Below, in pieces: positions 36,025 through 44,837 of a DNA stretch of 64,000 nt. Numbering within the stretch: the stretch's first letter is position 1; every line of letters begins with the position of its first letter. The notes beneath the pieces are model-generated. The model did no database searches. It was given only the letters and a program-made list of their open reading frames with translations, and had not been told where the DNA came from. A program made the position numbers and the translations under genes. Origin of the DNA: Clostridioides difficile (GTDB lineage Bacteria > Bacillota > Clostridia > Peptostreptococcales > Peptostreptococcaceae); contig CP103804.1 of assembly GCA_024919175.1 (NCBI GenBank), positions 682,001 through 746,000 of the forward strand. The letters are read 5' to 3'.

Positions 36025-36474
36025 ATGAATATACTTATTGTATGTACAGGAAATACTTGTAGAAGTCCTATGGCTGAAGTTATATTAAAGAAAGCTATTG
36101 AAGAGTCTGGAAAAAATATTGAAGAATATTGCATATCCTCAGCAGGTATATCTACAGCAAATGGCATGGATGCTTCTAAAAACTCTATAGAAGCTTTAAA
36201 AGAACTTGGAATAGATGTATCAAATCACAAAAGTAGAGTAATTACTAAAGATTTAATAGATAAATCAGACATTATACTAACAATGACAAAATCTCATAAA
36301 GAAATTTTAGTACAAGCAGTTCCAAAATGCAAAGAAAAAGTGTATACTTTTAAAGGGTTCGCAAATCAAGATGAGTCAGATATATCTGACCCATTTGGTG
36401 GAAGTTTGGATACTTATAGAGATACTATGAAAGAAATAATATATTCTGTCAACAAAATAGTAAAAAATATATAA
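36025..36474 (+). CDS. ywlE: Low-molecular-weight phosphatase, YwlE arginine-phosphatase type
   Basis: 149-residue LMW phosphatase. Active-site loop CTGNTCRSPMAE carries the Thr (second residue of the CX5R loop region) that in B. subtilis YwlE selects phospho-arginine over phospho-tyrosine; the general acid is in SDPFGG. Expected to reverse McsB arginine phosphorylation. Confidence 0.88.
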   Translation: MNILIVCTGNTCRSPMAEVILKKAIEESGKNIEEYCISSAGISTANGMDASKNSIEALKELGIDVSNHKSRVITKDLIDKSDIILTMTKSHKEILVQAVPKCKEKVYTFKGFANQDESDISDPFGGSLDTYRDTMKEIIYSVNKIVKNI

Positions 36475-36490
36475 AACGGAGGATAAAGAA

Positions 36491-36943
36491 ATGAAAATAG
36501 GATTAGGCTGTGACCATGGAGGATATAATTTAAAAAAAGAAATAATAAACTATTTAGAAGGAAAAGGGATTGAATGTGTGGATTATGGGACTAATAATGC
36601 TACAGATTCTGTTGATTATCCTGCTTATGGAGAAATAGTTGCAAATGCAGTTATAGATAAAGAAGTAGATTATGGAATATTATGTTGTGGTACAGGGATA
36701 GGAATATCTCTAGCTGCTAATAAAGTTCCTGGAATAAGATGTGCAGTTGTATCAGATGTATTTTCTGCAAAAATGTCAAAAGCACATAATGATGCAAATA
36801 TGTTGTCATTAGGTGAAAGAGTTTTAGGGAAAGGTTTAGCTCTTGAAATAGTTGAGGCTTGGATTAGCACAGATTTTGAAGGTGATAGACATGCTAGAAG
36901 AGTAAATATGATTAAAGCAATAGAAGAAAAACACAATAAATAA
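36491..36943 (+). CDS. rpiB: Ribose-5-phosphate isomerase B
   Basis: 150-residue LacAB/RpiB isomerase interconverting ribose-5-P and ribulose-5-P. N-terminal GLGCDHGGYNLKKEI, catalytic Cys in GILCCGTGIGISLAANK, and SAKMSKAHNDANMLSLGERV. SD cggagga. Confidence 0.95.
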   Translation: MKIGLGCDHGGYNLKKEIINYLEGKGIECVDYGTNNATDSVDYPAYGEIVANAVIDKEVDYGILCCGTGIGISLAANKVPGIRCAVVSDVFSAKMSKAHNDANMLSLGERVLGKGLALEIVEAWISTDFEGDRHARRVNMIKAIEEKHNK

Positions 36944-36978
36944 TAAAAATTACAGTTTTATCAGGAGGAATTATCAAA

Positions 36979-37608
36979 ATGAGTAAAGTGGTAGAGACAA
37001 ACCATCCATTAATACAGCATAAATTAACTTTAATGAGAGATAAAAATACTGGTTCTAAAGATTTTAGAGAGCTTTTAACTGAAATTGCAATGTTAATGGG
37101 ATACGAAATAACAAAAGATATACCATTAAAAGATGTAGAAATAGAGACTCCTATTCAAAAAACATCATCTAAAGTTGTTGCAGGTAAAAAATTGGCTATA
37201 ATTCCAATCTTAAGAGCAGGTCTTGGAATGGTAGATGGTTTAGTAAGTTTAATGCCAGCAGCAAAAGTTGGTCATGTAGGATTATATAGAGACCCAGAAA
37301 CATTAAAACCAGTTGAATATTATTGTAAACTTCCTCAAGACATAGGAGAAAGAGATATAATAGTAGTTGACCCTATGCTTGCTACAGGAGGTTCTGCTGT
37401 TGCAGCAATAGATTTACTTAAATCTAAAGGAGCTAAAAGTATAAAATTAGCTAATTTAGTAGCTGCTCCAGAAGGAATACAAGAAGTACAAAAATATCAT
37501 GATGATGTTGATATATATGTTGCATCAATTGATGAGAAATTAAATGAGCATGGATATATAATTCCTGGTCTTGGTGATGCTGGAGATAGATTATTTGGAA
37601 CTAAATAA
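36979..37608 (+). CDS. upp: Uracil phosphoribosyltransferase
   Basis: 209-residue pyrimidine-salvage enzyme forming UMP from uracil and PRPP. PRPP-binding motif VVDPMLATGGSAVAAID and the uracil-binding YIIPGLGDAGDRLFGTK C-terminus are intact. SD aggagga. Confidence 0.97.
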   Translation: MSKVVETNHPLIQHKLTLMRDKNTGSKDFRELLTEIAMLMGYEITKDIPLKDVEIETPIQKTSSKVVAGKKLAIIPILRAGLGMVDGLVSLMPAAKVGHVGLYRDPETLKPVEYYCKLPQDIGERDIIVVDPMLATGGSAVAAIDLLKSKGAKSIKLANLVAAPEGIQEVQKYHDDVDIYVASIDEKLNEHGYIIPGLGDAGDRLFGTK

Positions 37609-37633
37609 AAATTAATAACTATAAATATTTACT

Positions 37634-37685
37634 GGGAACTTTCTTATATAATAGAAATTATTTAATATAAGGAGGTTCCTTTTTA
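37634..37685 (+). terminator. Hairpin/terminator after upp
   Basis: GGAAC...CTT pairs with AAGgagGTTCC followed by five T. The rest of the 290-base gap to 37900 is AT rich and holds small palindromes (TTCTC-gaatt-GAGAA) but no gene. Confidence 0.6.
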
Positions 37686-37899
37686 TATGTATTTTCTCAG
37701 AATAAGAATTCTTGAATTGATAAATTTCTCGAATTGAGAATAAAAAGTTTTTACCAATTAAAAAAGAATGGCTATTTTACTTGAGTTTACAAATTATTAG
37801 TAATTTTAAATATGGCATGTTAGTTGCTTACGATTAAATTGATATATATTAATTGAGTTTAGATTAAAATATTAATGATATTATTGGGAGTGATAATAC

Positions 37900-38715
37900 A
37901 TGAAAAAATGTATAGTAGTAAGAGGAGCTGGAGATTTAGCAACAGCAGTTATATATAAGCTACACAATAGTGGTTTTAAAGTAGTTGCATTAGAAATAGA
38001 AGAGCCTTTAGCTATAAGAAGACAGGTTTCTTTTTGTGAGGCTGTATATGAAAAAAAAGTTACTATTGAAGGTATAGAGTGTCAACTTTGCAAAAACAAA
38101 GATGAAATTGAAAAAACGTTATCTCAAGATAAAGTAGCACTTATTGTAGACTCAAAAGGAGAAAAGATACCTGAGATAAATCCAGTTGTTTTAATTGATG
38201 GGATATTAGCTAAAAAAAATTTGGGTACAACTAAGGATATGGCTCCACTTACAATAGCTTTAGGACCTGGATTTTGTGCAGGAGAAGATGTTGATTTGGT
38301 TATAGAGACAATGAGAGGGCATAATCTAGGAAGAATAATAACTAAAGGTAGAGCTGAAAAAAATACAGGAATACCAGGTGCAATAAAAGGGATTTCTAAA
38401 GAGAGAGTAATGCACTCAGAACATAGTGGGATAATGGAAAATGTATGTAAGATAGGGGATATAGTTGAAAAGGGTGATTTACTTTGTTATATTAATGATT
38501 ATGGAAAAAAACATGAAGTTAGAGCAACAATATCTGGAGTTCTTAGAGGATTATTAAAAGACGGAGCAAAAGTAAATAAAAATTTAAAGATACTAGACAT
38601 AGACCCTAGAAAAGAGGAAGTTAAGAACGCTTTTACGATATCAGATAAAGCTAGATGTATAGCTGGAGGAGTTTTAGAGGCCATATTAAAAAATGGAATC
38701 TATCCAATAAATTAA
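37900..38715 (+). CDS. yqeB: Selenium-dependent molybdenum hydroxylase accessory protein (YqeB/EF2563 family)
   Basis: 271-residue protein with an N-terminal Rossmann-like motif (VVRGAGDLATAVIYKL), VIETMRGHNLGRII, and a C-terminal biotinyl-like region (VEKGDLLCYI...VRATISGVLRGLLKDG). Family members accompany selenium-dependent molybdenum hydroxylases and are thought to help cofactor maturation. No hydroxylase lies nearby here. Isolated transcription unit. Confidence 0.85.
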   Translation: MKKCIVVRGAGDLATAVIYKLHNSGFKVVALEIEEPLAIRRQVSFCEAVYEKKVTIEGIECQLCKNKDEIEKTLSQDKVALIVDSKGEKIPEINPVVLIDGILAKKNLGTTKDMAPLTIALGPGFCAGEDVDLVIETMRGHNLGRIITKGRAEKNTGIPGAIKGISKERVMHSEHSGIMENVCKIGDIVEKGDLLCYINDYGKKHEVRATISGVLRGLLKDGAKVNKNLKILDIDPRKEEVKNAFTISDKARCIAGGVLEAILKNGIYPIN

Positions 38716-38777
38716 TTTATAATAAATAAGGCTATTAATATTTCATTAAGATGATATAATAAATTTAATAGATTAAG

Positions 38778-38828
38778 GAGAGCATATAACGGGTATTTAA
38801 AATTTAAATGGTAAAAATGCTCTTTTTT
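38778..38828 (+). terminator. Hairpin with T run before comEB
   Basis: AGAGCAT/ATGCTCT stem followed by seven T's. Confidence 0.6.
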
Positions 38829-38942
38829 TATTGGACATTCAATTGACATGTGTATATAATATAAAAATAAGTATTTATTTAGGAAGAAATCTAATAAATA
38901 TATATGAGGCCAGTACATAAACAAAGAGGAGAAAAGTAAATT

Positions 38943-39380
38943 ATGAGACCATCATGGGATGAATACTTTATGGAGATTGCAGAAGTGGTAAAAAAGCGTT
39001 CAACTTGTATTAGGAGACAAGTCGGAGCTGTTATTGTAAGAGATAAACAAATTCTAACAACTGGATATAATGGTTCCCCAAGGAATCTTGAACATTGTGA
39101 AAATATTGGGTGTAAAAGACAGGAACTAAATATTCCTTCAGGAGAAAGACATGAACTGTGTAGAGCATTACATGCTGAGCAAAATGCTATAATACAAGCT
39201 GCTCATAATGGTATTAGCGTAGATGGAGCAACTTTATATGTTACTACAAGACCTTGTGTTTTGTGTGCAAAAATGTGCATAAATGCAGGAATATTGAAAA
39301 TTGTTTATGAAGGCGATTATCCAGATGATATGTCTACAGAATTGTTAAAAGAAGCAGGAATAGAACTTATAAAATTCTAG
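38943..39380 (+). CDS. comEB: dCMP deaminase (ComEB family)
   Basis: 145-residue zinc-dependent deoxycytidylate deaminase supplying dUMP for thymidylate synthesis. Zinc/catalytic motifs LHAEQNAIIQAA and PCVLCAKMCINAG. Additional His/Cys residues (EHCENIGCKRQELN) match a second structural zinc. SD agaggaga. Confidence 0.94.
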   Translation: MRPSWDEYFMEIAEVVKKRSTCIRRQVGAVIVRDKQILTTGYNGSPRNLEHCENIGCKRQELNIPSGERHELCRALHAEQNAIIQAAHNGISVDGATLYVTTRPCVLCAKMCINAGILKIVYEGDYPDDMSTELLKEAGIELIKF

Positions 39381-39474
39381 TAGGTACATTTTTTAGTGTA
39401 TAATTTCAAAATGACAATAAACGATAAAATTTGACACTGAAATACATGCTCATGAAATGATTAAAAGAAAGTGT

Positions 39475-39503
39475 TTGAAAAATAATCAGATTAGTAGTAA
39501 GAT
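39475..39503 (+). promoter_or_regulatory. Candidate sigma-A promoter for the atp operon
   Basis: TTGAAA (39475-39480), 17-base spacer, TAAGAT (39498-39503), 78 bases before atpZ. Confidence 0.45.
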
Positions 39504-39580
39504 ATATTTTATAATTAAATAAATTTATGATATAGATTAATTACATGTTATTTATTTTGTAATAATGAGGGATACTATTT

Positions 39581-39808
39581 ATGAGTAAAAAAAATACACA
39601 TATGGAAATTGCAAAGCTGTTTAGTTTAATAAGTCAAATAGGATTGATGATTGTAATATCAATATTAGGATGTACTTTCTTAGGCAAATTTTTAGATAGT
39701 AAATTAAATACAAGTCCAGTTCTAACAATAATATTTTTACTGTTAGGGGTTGGAGGTGCTTTTAGTGGTGTTTATAAAACTCTAATAGTATATACACGAA
39801 GGAAGTGA
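39581..39808 (+). CDS. atpZ: AtpZ/AtpI-family accessory protein
   Basis: 75-residue protein with two hydrophobic helices and the AtpZ-type motif GCTFLGKFLDSKLNTSPVLT. Found as the first gene of many Bacillota atp operons; proposed to aid magnesium uptake or c-ring assembly. Stops 4 bp before atpI. Confidence 0.85.
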   Translation: MSKKNTHMEIAKLFSLISQIGLMIVISILGCTFLGKFLDSKLNTSPVLTIIFLLLGVGGAFSGVYKTLIVYTRRK

Positions 39809-39812
39809 TATA

Positions 39813-40199
39813 TTGGATATAAAATTACTTAACCAAGTAAGGTCAGTAACAAAGGGTATAGTAATATTTGATGTAATTTTAATTGTGCTAATGTTGATAA
39901 CATCAACATTAAGTAAGCCAGTATTTTTAGGACTTATATTTGGCTCTATAATAGCTATGTTAAATTTTAGATTATTAGCAATATCACTAGAAAAAACAGT
40001 GTCATTGCCAGCTGGAAAAGCACAAGCTTATGCATCAGCACAATATACCATTAGGCTATTTATAATGGCAGTTGTTCTATTTGCTTCAGCTAAGGTTCCA
40101 CATTTAAATATAATCGGAACAGCACTAGGATTATTGAGTACCAAGTTTGTCATATTATCAAAAAACTTTATAAATAAATTAAAGAGGAAGGAGGCGTAA
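39813..40199 (+). CDS. atpI: ATP synthase assembly protein AtpI
   Basis: 128-residue membrane protein, four predicted helices (including VIFDVILIVLMLI and FLGLIFGSIIAMLNFRLLA). AtpI-type proteins help assemble the c-ring. TTG start (39813) with SD ggaagtgat; atpB starts 2 bp after its stop. Confidence 0.85.
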   Translation: MDIKLLNQVRSVTKGIVIFDVILIVLMLITSTLSKPVFLGLIFGSIIAMLNFRLLAISLEKTVSLPAGKAQAYASAQYTIRLFIMAVVLFASAKVPHLNIIGTALGLLSTKFVILSKNFINKLKRKEA

Positions 40200-40201
40200 G
40201 T

Positions 40202-40906
40202 ATGAGTCAAGCGCATTATTATCTCATAGGAAACTTTAAAATTAGTGAAACAATACTAGTGAGTTGGGGAATAATGGCCTTTTTAGCGATAGCATCTTAT
40301 TTTTTAACTAGAAACTTAAAAAAAGTTCCAACTAGTAAAGTCCAAATATTTTTGGAATTTGCAGTAGGTGGTCTTGCTAAAATGGTTACAGATGTTATGG
40401 GTAAAAACACAGTAAAAAGAATGCCATATATGATACCATACATAGGAAGTTTGTTTTTATTTTTCGCGTGCTCAAATTTAAGCCCATTACTTGGATTAAG
40501 ATCACCAACAACCGACCTAGATACAACTGCTGCATGGGCAATGATTACATTTTTTATGATTTATTTTGCAGGAGTTAAATTTAAAGGAGCATCATACTTT
40601 AAAGAATTGGCTCAACCACTTGCTGTAATGTTACCAATTAATATTATAGGTGAGTTAGCTAGACCAATATCATTAAGTTTCCGTCCATTTGGGAATATTT
40701 TAGGTGGAACAATTATAATGGGTCTATTTTATCAACTTTTAGGTTTTGTATCTAGTCTAATACCAGGATTATCAATACCAATTGGACAGATACTAATACC
40801 AGTTCCATTACACTTGTACTTCGATTTATTTGCAGGATTGTTACAAGCATATATATTTATAATGTTAACAATGGTGTTTATATCAAGTGCAGGAGAATTA
40901 GATTAA
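40202..40906 (+). CDS. atpB: F0 subunit a
   Basis: 234-residue ion-channel stator subunit. Conserved essential Arg in ELARPISLSFRPFGNILGG; about five to six helices. Provides the half-channels next to the c-ring. SD ggaggcg. Confidence 0.96.
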   Translation: MSQAHYYLIGNFKISETILVSWGIMAFLAIASYFLTRNLKKVPTSKVQIFLEFAVGGLAKMVTDVMGKNTVKRMPYMIPYIGSLFLFFACSNLSPLLGLRSPTTDLDTTAAWAMITFFMIYFAGVKFKGASYFKELAQPLAVMLPINIIGELARPISLSFRPFGNILGGTIIMGLFYQLLGFVSSLIPGLSIPIGQILIPVPLHLYFDLFAGLLQAYIFIMLTMVFISSAGELD

Positions 40907-40976
40907 GAAATCAACTTATATTAAGATAAAAAATAAAAAACAATTTAAATTTTTAAATTTTAAGGAGGAAATAATT

Positions 40977-41237
40977 ATGGAAACAGCAATAGTAGCGGCA
41001 GCATCAGCAATAGGAGCAGGAATAGCAGTTGCAACAGGTATAGGTGCAGGAATTGGTCAAGGTGTAGCAGCAGGTAAGGCAGCAGAAGCAGTAGGAAACC
41101 AACCAGAAGCTAAAGGTGATATAACTTCAACTTTATTACTAGGTGTTGCTATAGCAGAGTCTTCAGCAATATATGGCTTGGTTGTATCAATAATACTTCT
41201 ATTCGTAAATCCATTCTTCAAATACTTAGGAATGTAG
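40977..41237 (+). CDS. atpE: F0 subunit c, sodium-type signature
   Basis: 86-residue two-helix proteolipid. Conserved polar loop NQPEAKGD and ion-binding Glu61. Residues Q28, E61, S62, S63 and Y66 align with Q32, E65, S66, T67 and Y70 of the Na+-binding Ilyobacter tartaricus c subunit, so sodium coupling is predicted. SD aaggaggaa, one of the strongest in the operon. Two hairpins follow before atpF. Confidence 0.96.
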   Translation: METAIVAAASAIGAGIAVATGIGAGIGQGVAAGKAAEAVGNQPEAKGDITSTLLLGVAIAESSAIYGLVVSIILLFVNPFFKYLGM

Positions 41238-41254
41238 ATTTAGTCCTTAAATAT

Positions 41255-41331
41255 TTTGAGATAGGTTTTATAGATAAATCATCTCAAACTTATAATCATG
41301 AGATGAATTTTATTATCTCGTGATTATAAGT
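41255..41331 (+). promoter_or_regulatory. Two tandem stable hairpins between atpE and atpF
   Basis: First: TTTGAGAT (41255-41262) with ATCTCAAA (41281-41288). Second: a 17-bp stem 41288-41304/41315-41331 (ACTTATAATCATGAGAT, with one G-U pair in RNA). No long T run follows, so they look like mRNA-processing or stability elements rather than terminators. Confidence 0.65.
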
Positions 41332-41360
41332 AGTTATGATTTATGGAAAGGAGGATAATT

Positions 41361-41858
41361 ATGGAGAAAGCACTAGTAGGTATAACATGGGAATTTGTAT
41401 TCCAAATTGTTAATACTTTTATAATATTTTTACTTCTAAGAAAGCTTTTATTTAAGCCAGTTTTAAATATAATCCAATCAAGAGAAAATGATATTAAAAA
41501 TGACTTAGCAGAAGGCGAAAAAGCAAAAAGCGAAGGATTGGCTCTAAAAAAAGAATACGAGTCAAAAATCAATTTTGCTAAAGATGAAGGTCAAGAAATC
41601 ATAAAACAAGCAACTATAAGAGCAGAGAAAAAATCAGACGACATAATAAGTACTGCAAAACAAGATGCTCTTGATATAAAAGATAAAGCAAGCAAAGATA
41701 TTGAACAAGAAAAACAAAAAGTTATGAATGAAATTAAGAGTGATATATCAAATATAGCACTACTTGCGGCATCTAAAGTTATTGAAAAAGATTTAGATAA
41801 ATCTAAACATGAAGAATTGATAGAAAACTTTATAAAAGAGGTAGGGGAGGCTAAATGA
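41361..41858 (+). CDS. atpF: F0 subunit b
   Basis: 165-residue stator subunit: one N-terminal membrane helix (FVFQIVNTFIIFLLLRKLLF) then a long charged coiled coil (about 35-150). ATG 41361 follows SD aaaggagga; an upstream in-frame ATG at 41343 lies before that SD. Its stop overlaps the atpH start (ATGA). Confidence 0.95.
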   Translation: MEKALVGITWEFVFQIVNTFIIFLLLRKLLFKPVLNIIQSRENDIKNDLAEGEKAKSEGLALKKEYESKINFAKDEGQEIIKQATIRAEKKSDDIISTAKQDALDIKDKASKDIEQEKQKVMNEIKSDISNIALLAASKVIEKDLDKSKHEELIENFIKEVGEAK

Positions 41859-42400
41859 TAAACGTAGTAGCAAATAGATATGCCGAAGCCCTATTTCAAT
41901 TAGGAGAAGAAGAAAATTCAACTGATATATTATTTAAAGAGTTAGAAAAAGTAGTAGATATGATGACTAAAGTTAGCAAAGATTTCTACAAAGTTTTAAA
42001 ATCACCATTAGTTTCAAAATCAGAAAAGAAAAACTTGGTAGAAATCATTTTTGATAAGGAAGTAAGTTCTAATATAAAAAACTTCTTAAAAGTTTTAGTA
42101 GATAAAGACAGAATAGCGTTTTTGGAAGACATAGAGCTAGCTTATAAAGACTTATTAAATAAGAAAAATAATATAACTGATGGTATCGCAATAAGTGCGA
42201 TTCCAATGAGTGAAACAGATATTAAAGAACTTGAAGTTAAACTTTCAAACAAATACAACAAAAATGTTACTATAGAAAATGTAGTTGACAAGACTATACT
42301 AGGGGGAGTTCTAGTTAGAATTGGAAATGAGCAAATAGATGGCACTGTAAAAACTCGTCTAGATAAGATGAAAGAAAAGCTATCTGAAGTAATATCTTAA
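41855..42400 (+). CDS. atpH: F1 subunit delta
   Basis: 181-residue OSCP/delta subunit linking the b stalk to the top of F1. N-terminal helical bundle (VANRYAEALFQLGEE) and the C-terminal motif ILGGVLVRIGNEQIDGTVKTRL. Translation coupled to atpF by a 4-base overlap. Confidence 0.95.
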   Translation: MINVVANRYAEALFQLGEEENSTDILFKELEKVVDMMTKVSKDFYKVLKSPLVSKSEKKNLVEIIFDKEVSSNIKNFLKVLVDKDRIAFLEDIELAYKDLLNKKNNITDGIAISAIPMSETDIKELEVKLSNKYNKNVTIENVVDKTILGGVLVRIGNEQIDGTVKTRLDKMKEKLSEVIS

Positions 42401-42416
42401 GAATGGCGGTGAACCC

Positions 42417-43919
42417 ATGAACTTAAAACCTGAAGAAATAAGTTCTATAATTAAAAAGCAAATAAAGAATTATGAGAATAAAGTTGAATTGACAGATACA
42501 GGTAGTGTTTTAACAGTTGGGGATGGTATAGCTAGTGTATATGGATTAGAGAAAGCTATGTCTGGTGAGTTACTAGAGTTCCCAGGTGAAGTATATGGTA
42601 TGGCACTTAACTTAGAAGAAGAAGTAGTTGGAGCTGTTATACTTGGAGATGATAGTGGAATAAAAGAAGGCGATATAGTTAAGAGAACTGGAAGAATAGT
42701 TGAAGTTCCAGTTGGAGAAGCCTTAATAGGTAGAGTTGTAAATTCTCTAGGTCAGCCAATAGATGGAAAAGGACCTATAGCTTATACAAAAACTAGACCA
42801 GTTGAATCTGAAGCACCTGGTATAATAGATAGAAGATCTGTTTATGAGCCATTGCAAACAGGGATAAAATCAATAGATTCAATGATACCAATTGGTAGAG
42901 GTCAGAGAGAGTTAATAATAGGTGACAGACAAACTGGTAAAACATCTATAGTTGTTGACACTATATTAAATCAAAAAGGAAAAGATGTTATCTGTATATA
43001 TGTAGCAATTGGGCAAAAACGTTCTACTATAGCTCAATTAGTTAGTTCATTAGAAAAAGGTGGAGCTTTAGACTATACAATAGTAGTTTCAGCAACAGCA
43101 TCTGAATCAGCACCACTTCAATATATAGCACCATACGCTGGAGCAGCTATGGGTGAAGAATTTATGTACAATGGAAAACATGTGCTTATAGTATATGATG
43201 ATTTAAGTAAACAAGCCGTTGCATATAGAGAAATGTCATTATTACTTAGAAGACCACCAGGACGTGAGGCATATCCTGGAGATGTATTCTACTTACATTC
43301 AAGATTACTTGAAAGAGCAGCTAAGTTATCTGATGAATTAGGAGGAGGCTCAATGACTGCCTTACCTATAATAGAAACTCAAGCTGGGGACGTTTCTGCG
43401 TATATACCAACAAATGTTATATCTATAACAGATGGTCAAATATACTTACAACCAGAATTATTCTATTCAGGTGTAAGACCAGCAGTTGACCCTGGTATAT
43501 CAGTATCAAGGGTTGGTGGTTCTGCGCAAATTAAGGCAATGAAAAAAGTTGCAGGTACATTAAAACTTGCATATTCACAATATAGAGAACTTGCAGCATT
43601 CTCTCAATTTGGTTCTGATTTAGATGAAGATACTAAAAAGAGACTTGCTCAAGGGGAAAGAATCGTTGAGATATTAAAACAAGGTGAGCATCAACCAATA
43701 AAAGTTGAAAATCAAGTTATGATAATATACGCTGTTATAAATAATCATTTGGAAGATATTCCAATAGATAATATAGCTAGATTTGAATCAGAATTGTATG
43801 CATTTGTAGATAATAATTATCCAGAAATATCAAGAAAAATATTAGATGGAGAAGACTTCACTCATGATTTAACAGATGCAATAAATGAATTTAAAGAAAA
43901 GTTTGTTGTTGAAGTATAA
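42417..43919 (+). CDS. atpA: F1 subunit alpha
   Basis: 500-residue non-catalytic nucleotide-binding subunit. P-loop GDRQTGKTS, and the signature PAVDPGISVSRVGGSAQ. Full length. SD ggcggtg. Confidence 0.98.
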   Translation: MNLKPEEISSIIKKQIKNYENKVELTDTGSVLTVGDGIASVYGLEKAMSGELLEFPGEVYGMALNLEEEVVGAVILGDDSGIKEGDIVKRTGRIVEVPVGEALIGRVVNSLGQPIDGKGPIAYTKTRPVESEAPGIIDRRSVYEPLQTGIKSIDSMIPIGRGQRELIIGDRQTGKTSIVVDTILNQKGKDVICIYVAIGQKRSTIAQLVSSLEKGGALDYTIVVSATASESAPLQYIAPYAGAAMGEEFMYNGKHVLIVYDDLSKQAVAYREMSLLLRRPPGREAYPGDVFYLHSRLLERAAKLSDELGGGSMTALPIIETQAGDVSAYIPTNVISITDGQIYLQPELFYSGVRPAVDPGISVSRVGGSAQIKAMKKVAGTLKLAYSQYRELAAFSQFGSDLDEDTKKRLAQGERIVEILKQGEHQPIKVENQVMIIYAVINNHLEDIPIDNIARFESELYAFVDNNYPEISRKILDGEDFTHDLTDAINEFKEKFVVEV

Positions 43920-43946
43920 TCCTTTTTAAAAAAGGAGGTAAATTAA

Positions 43947-44825
43947 TTGGCAGGAGCTGGAATTAAAGCGATTAAAACACGTATGGGTAGTGTTGAAAGT
44001 ACAAAACAAATAACTAAAGCAATGGAACTCGTTGCATCTTCTAAGCTTAGAAAAGCAAAAGAAAAGGCTGAAGATTCAAGAGAATACTTTAATACTTTGT
44101 ACGATACAGTAAAAGATATTGCCCAAACAACGCGTGGAGTTAGAAATGAATTTTTAAAAGTAAGAGAAGTAAAAAATAAATGTTATATAGTAGTAGCTGG
44201 AGATAGAGGTCTTGCAGGTGGATACAATTCCAATGTATTAAAGGAATCTGTATCCCACATGGAAGGAAAAAAAGAAACAGTTATCACAGTAGGAAAAAAG
44301 GCTCACGAGTTTTTTTCTAAGAGAAACTACAATATAGCAAAAGATATAAATAGTGTTGAAGCTTGTGGATATGAAGAAGCGATAGAAATTTCACAAACTG
44401 TTATTGACCTGTATAAAAAAGGTGAAGTAGATGAAGTTTATATAGCTTATACAAAATTTAAATCAGCTTTATTACAAGAAGTTGAAGTTTTAAAATTGCT
44501 TCCATTGGTGTTTGGAAAAGATACAGATGAACATGGTATTGTAATAAAAGAAGAAAAACAAACTAAATCGAAAGTACAATATATACCATCAGCAGAAGCA
44601 GTCCTAAGTTATATTGTGCCTCAGTTTGTATCAGGTACAATATATGGTGGGATTTTAGAATCTTTTGCATCAGAGCAAGGAGCTAGAAGAACTGCGATGG
44701 AATCAGCCACAGATAATGCGAATGAAATGCTATCTAATTTAGAGTTAAGTTATAACAGAGCAAGACAGTCAGCTGTAACTCAAGAAATAACAGAGATAGT
44801 TGGTGGAGTTGAAGCTCTAAAATAG
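43947..44825 (+). CDS. atpG: F1 subunit gamma
   Basis: 292-residue central rotor shaft. N-terminal helix IKAIKTRMGSVESTKQITKA, C-terminal helix RARQSAVTQEITEIVGGVEAL. TTG start at 43947 with perfect SD aaaggaggt. Confidence 0.97.
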   Translation: MAGAGIKAIKTRMGSVESTKQITKAMELVASSKLRKAKEKAEDSREYFNTLYDTVKDIAQTTRGVRNEFLKVREVKNKCYIVVAGDRGLAGGYNSNVLKESVSHMEGKKETVITVGKKAHEFFSKRNYNIAKDINSVEACGYEEAIEISQTVIDLYKKGEVDEVYIAYTKFKSALLQEVEVLKLLPLVFGKDTDEHGIVIKEEKQTKSKVQYIPSAEAVLSYIVPQFVSGTIYGGILESFASEQGARRTAMESATDNANEMLSNLELSYNRARQSAVTQEITEIVGGVEALK

Positions 44826-44837
44826 GGAGGTTAGGAA

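Noticed and set aside
37690..37760. Small palindromes after upp as an IS or attachment site
   Set aside because: Short AT-rich inverted repeats (TTCTC-gaatt-GAGAA) with no flanking mobile gene or direct repeats; likely chance or terminator remnants.
39431..39460. TTGACA at 39431 as the atp promoter
   Set aside because: No acceptable -10 at 16-18 bases; the pair at 39475-39503 fits better.
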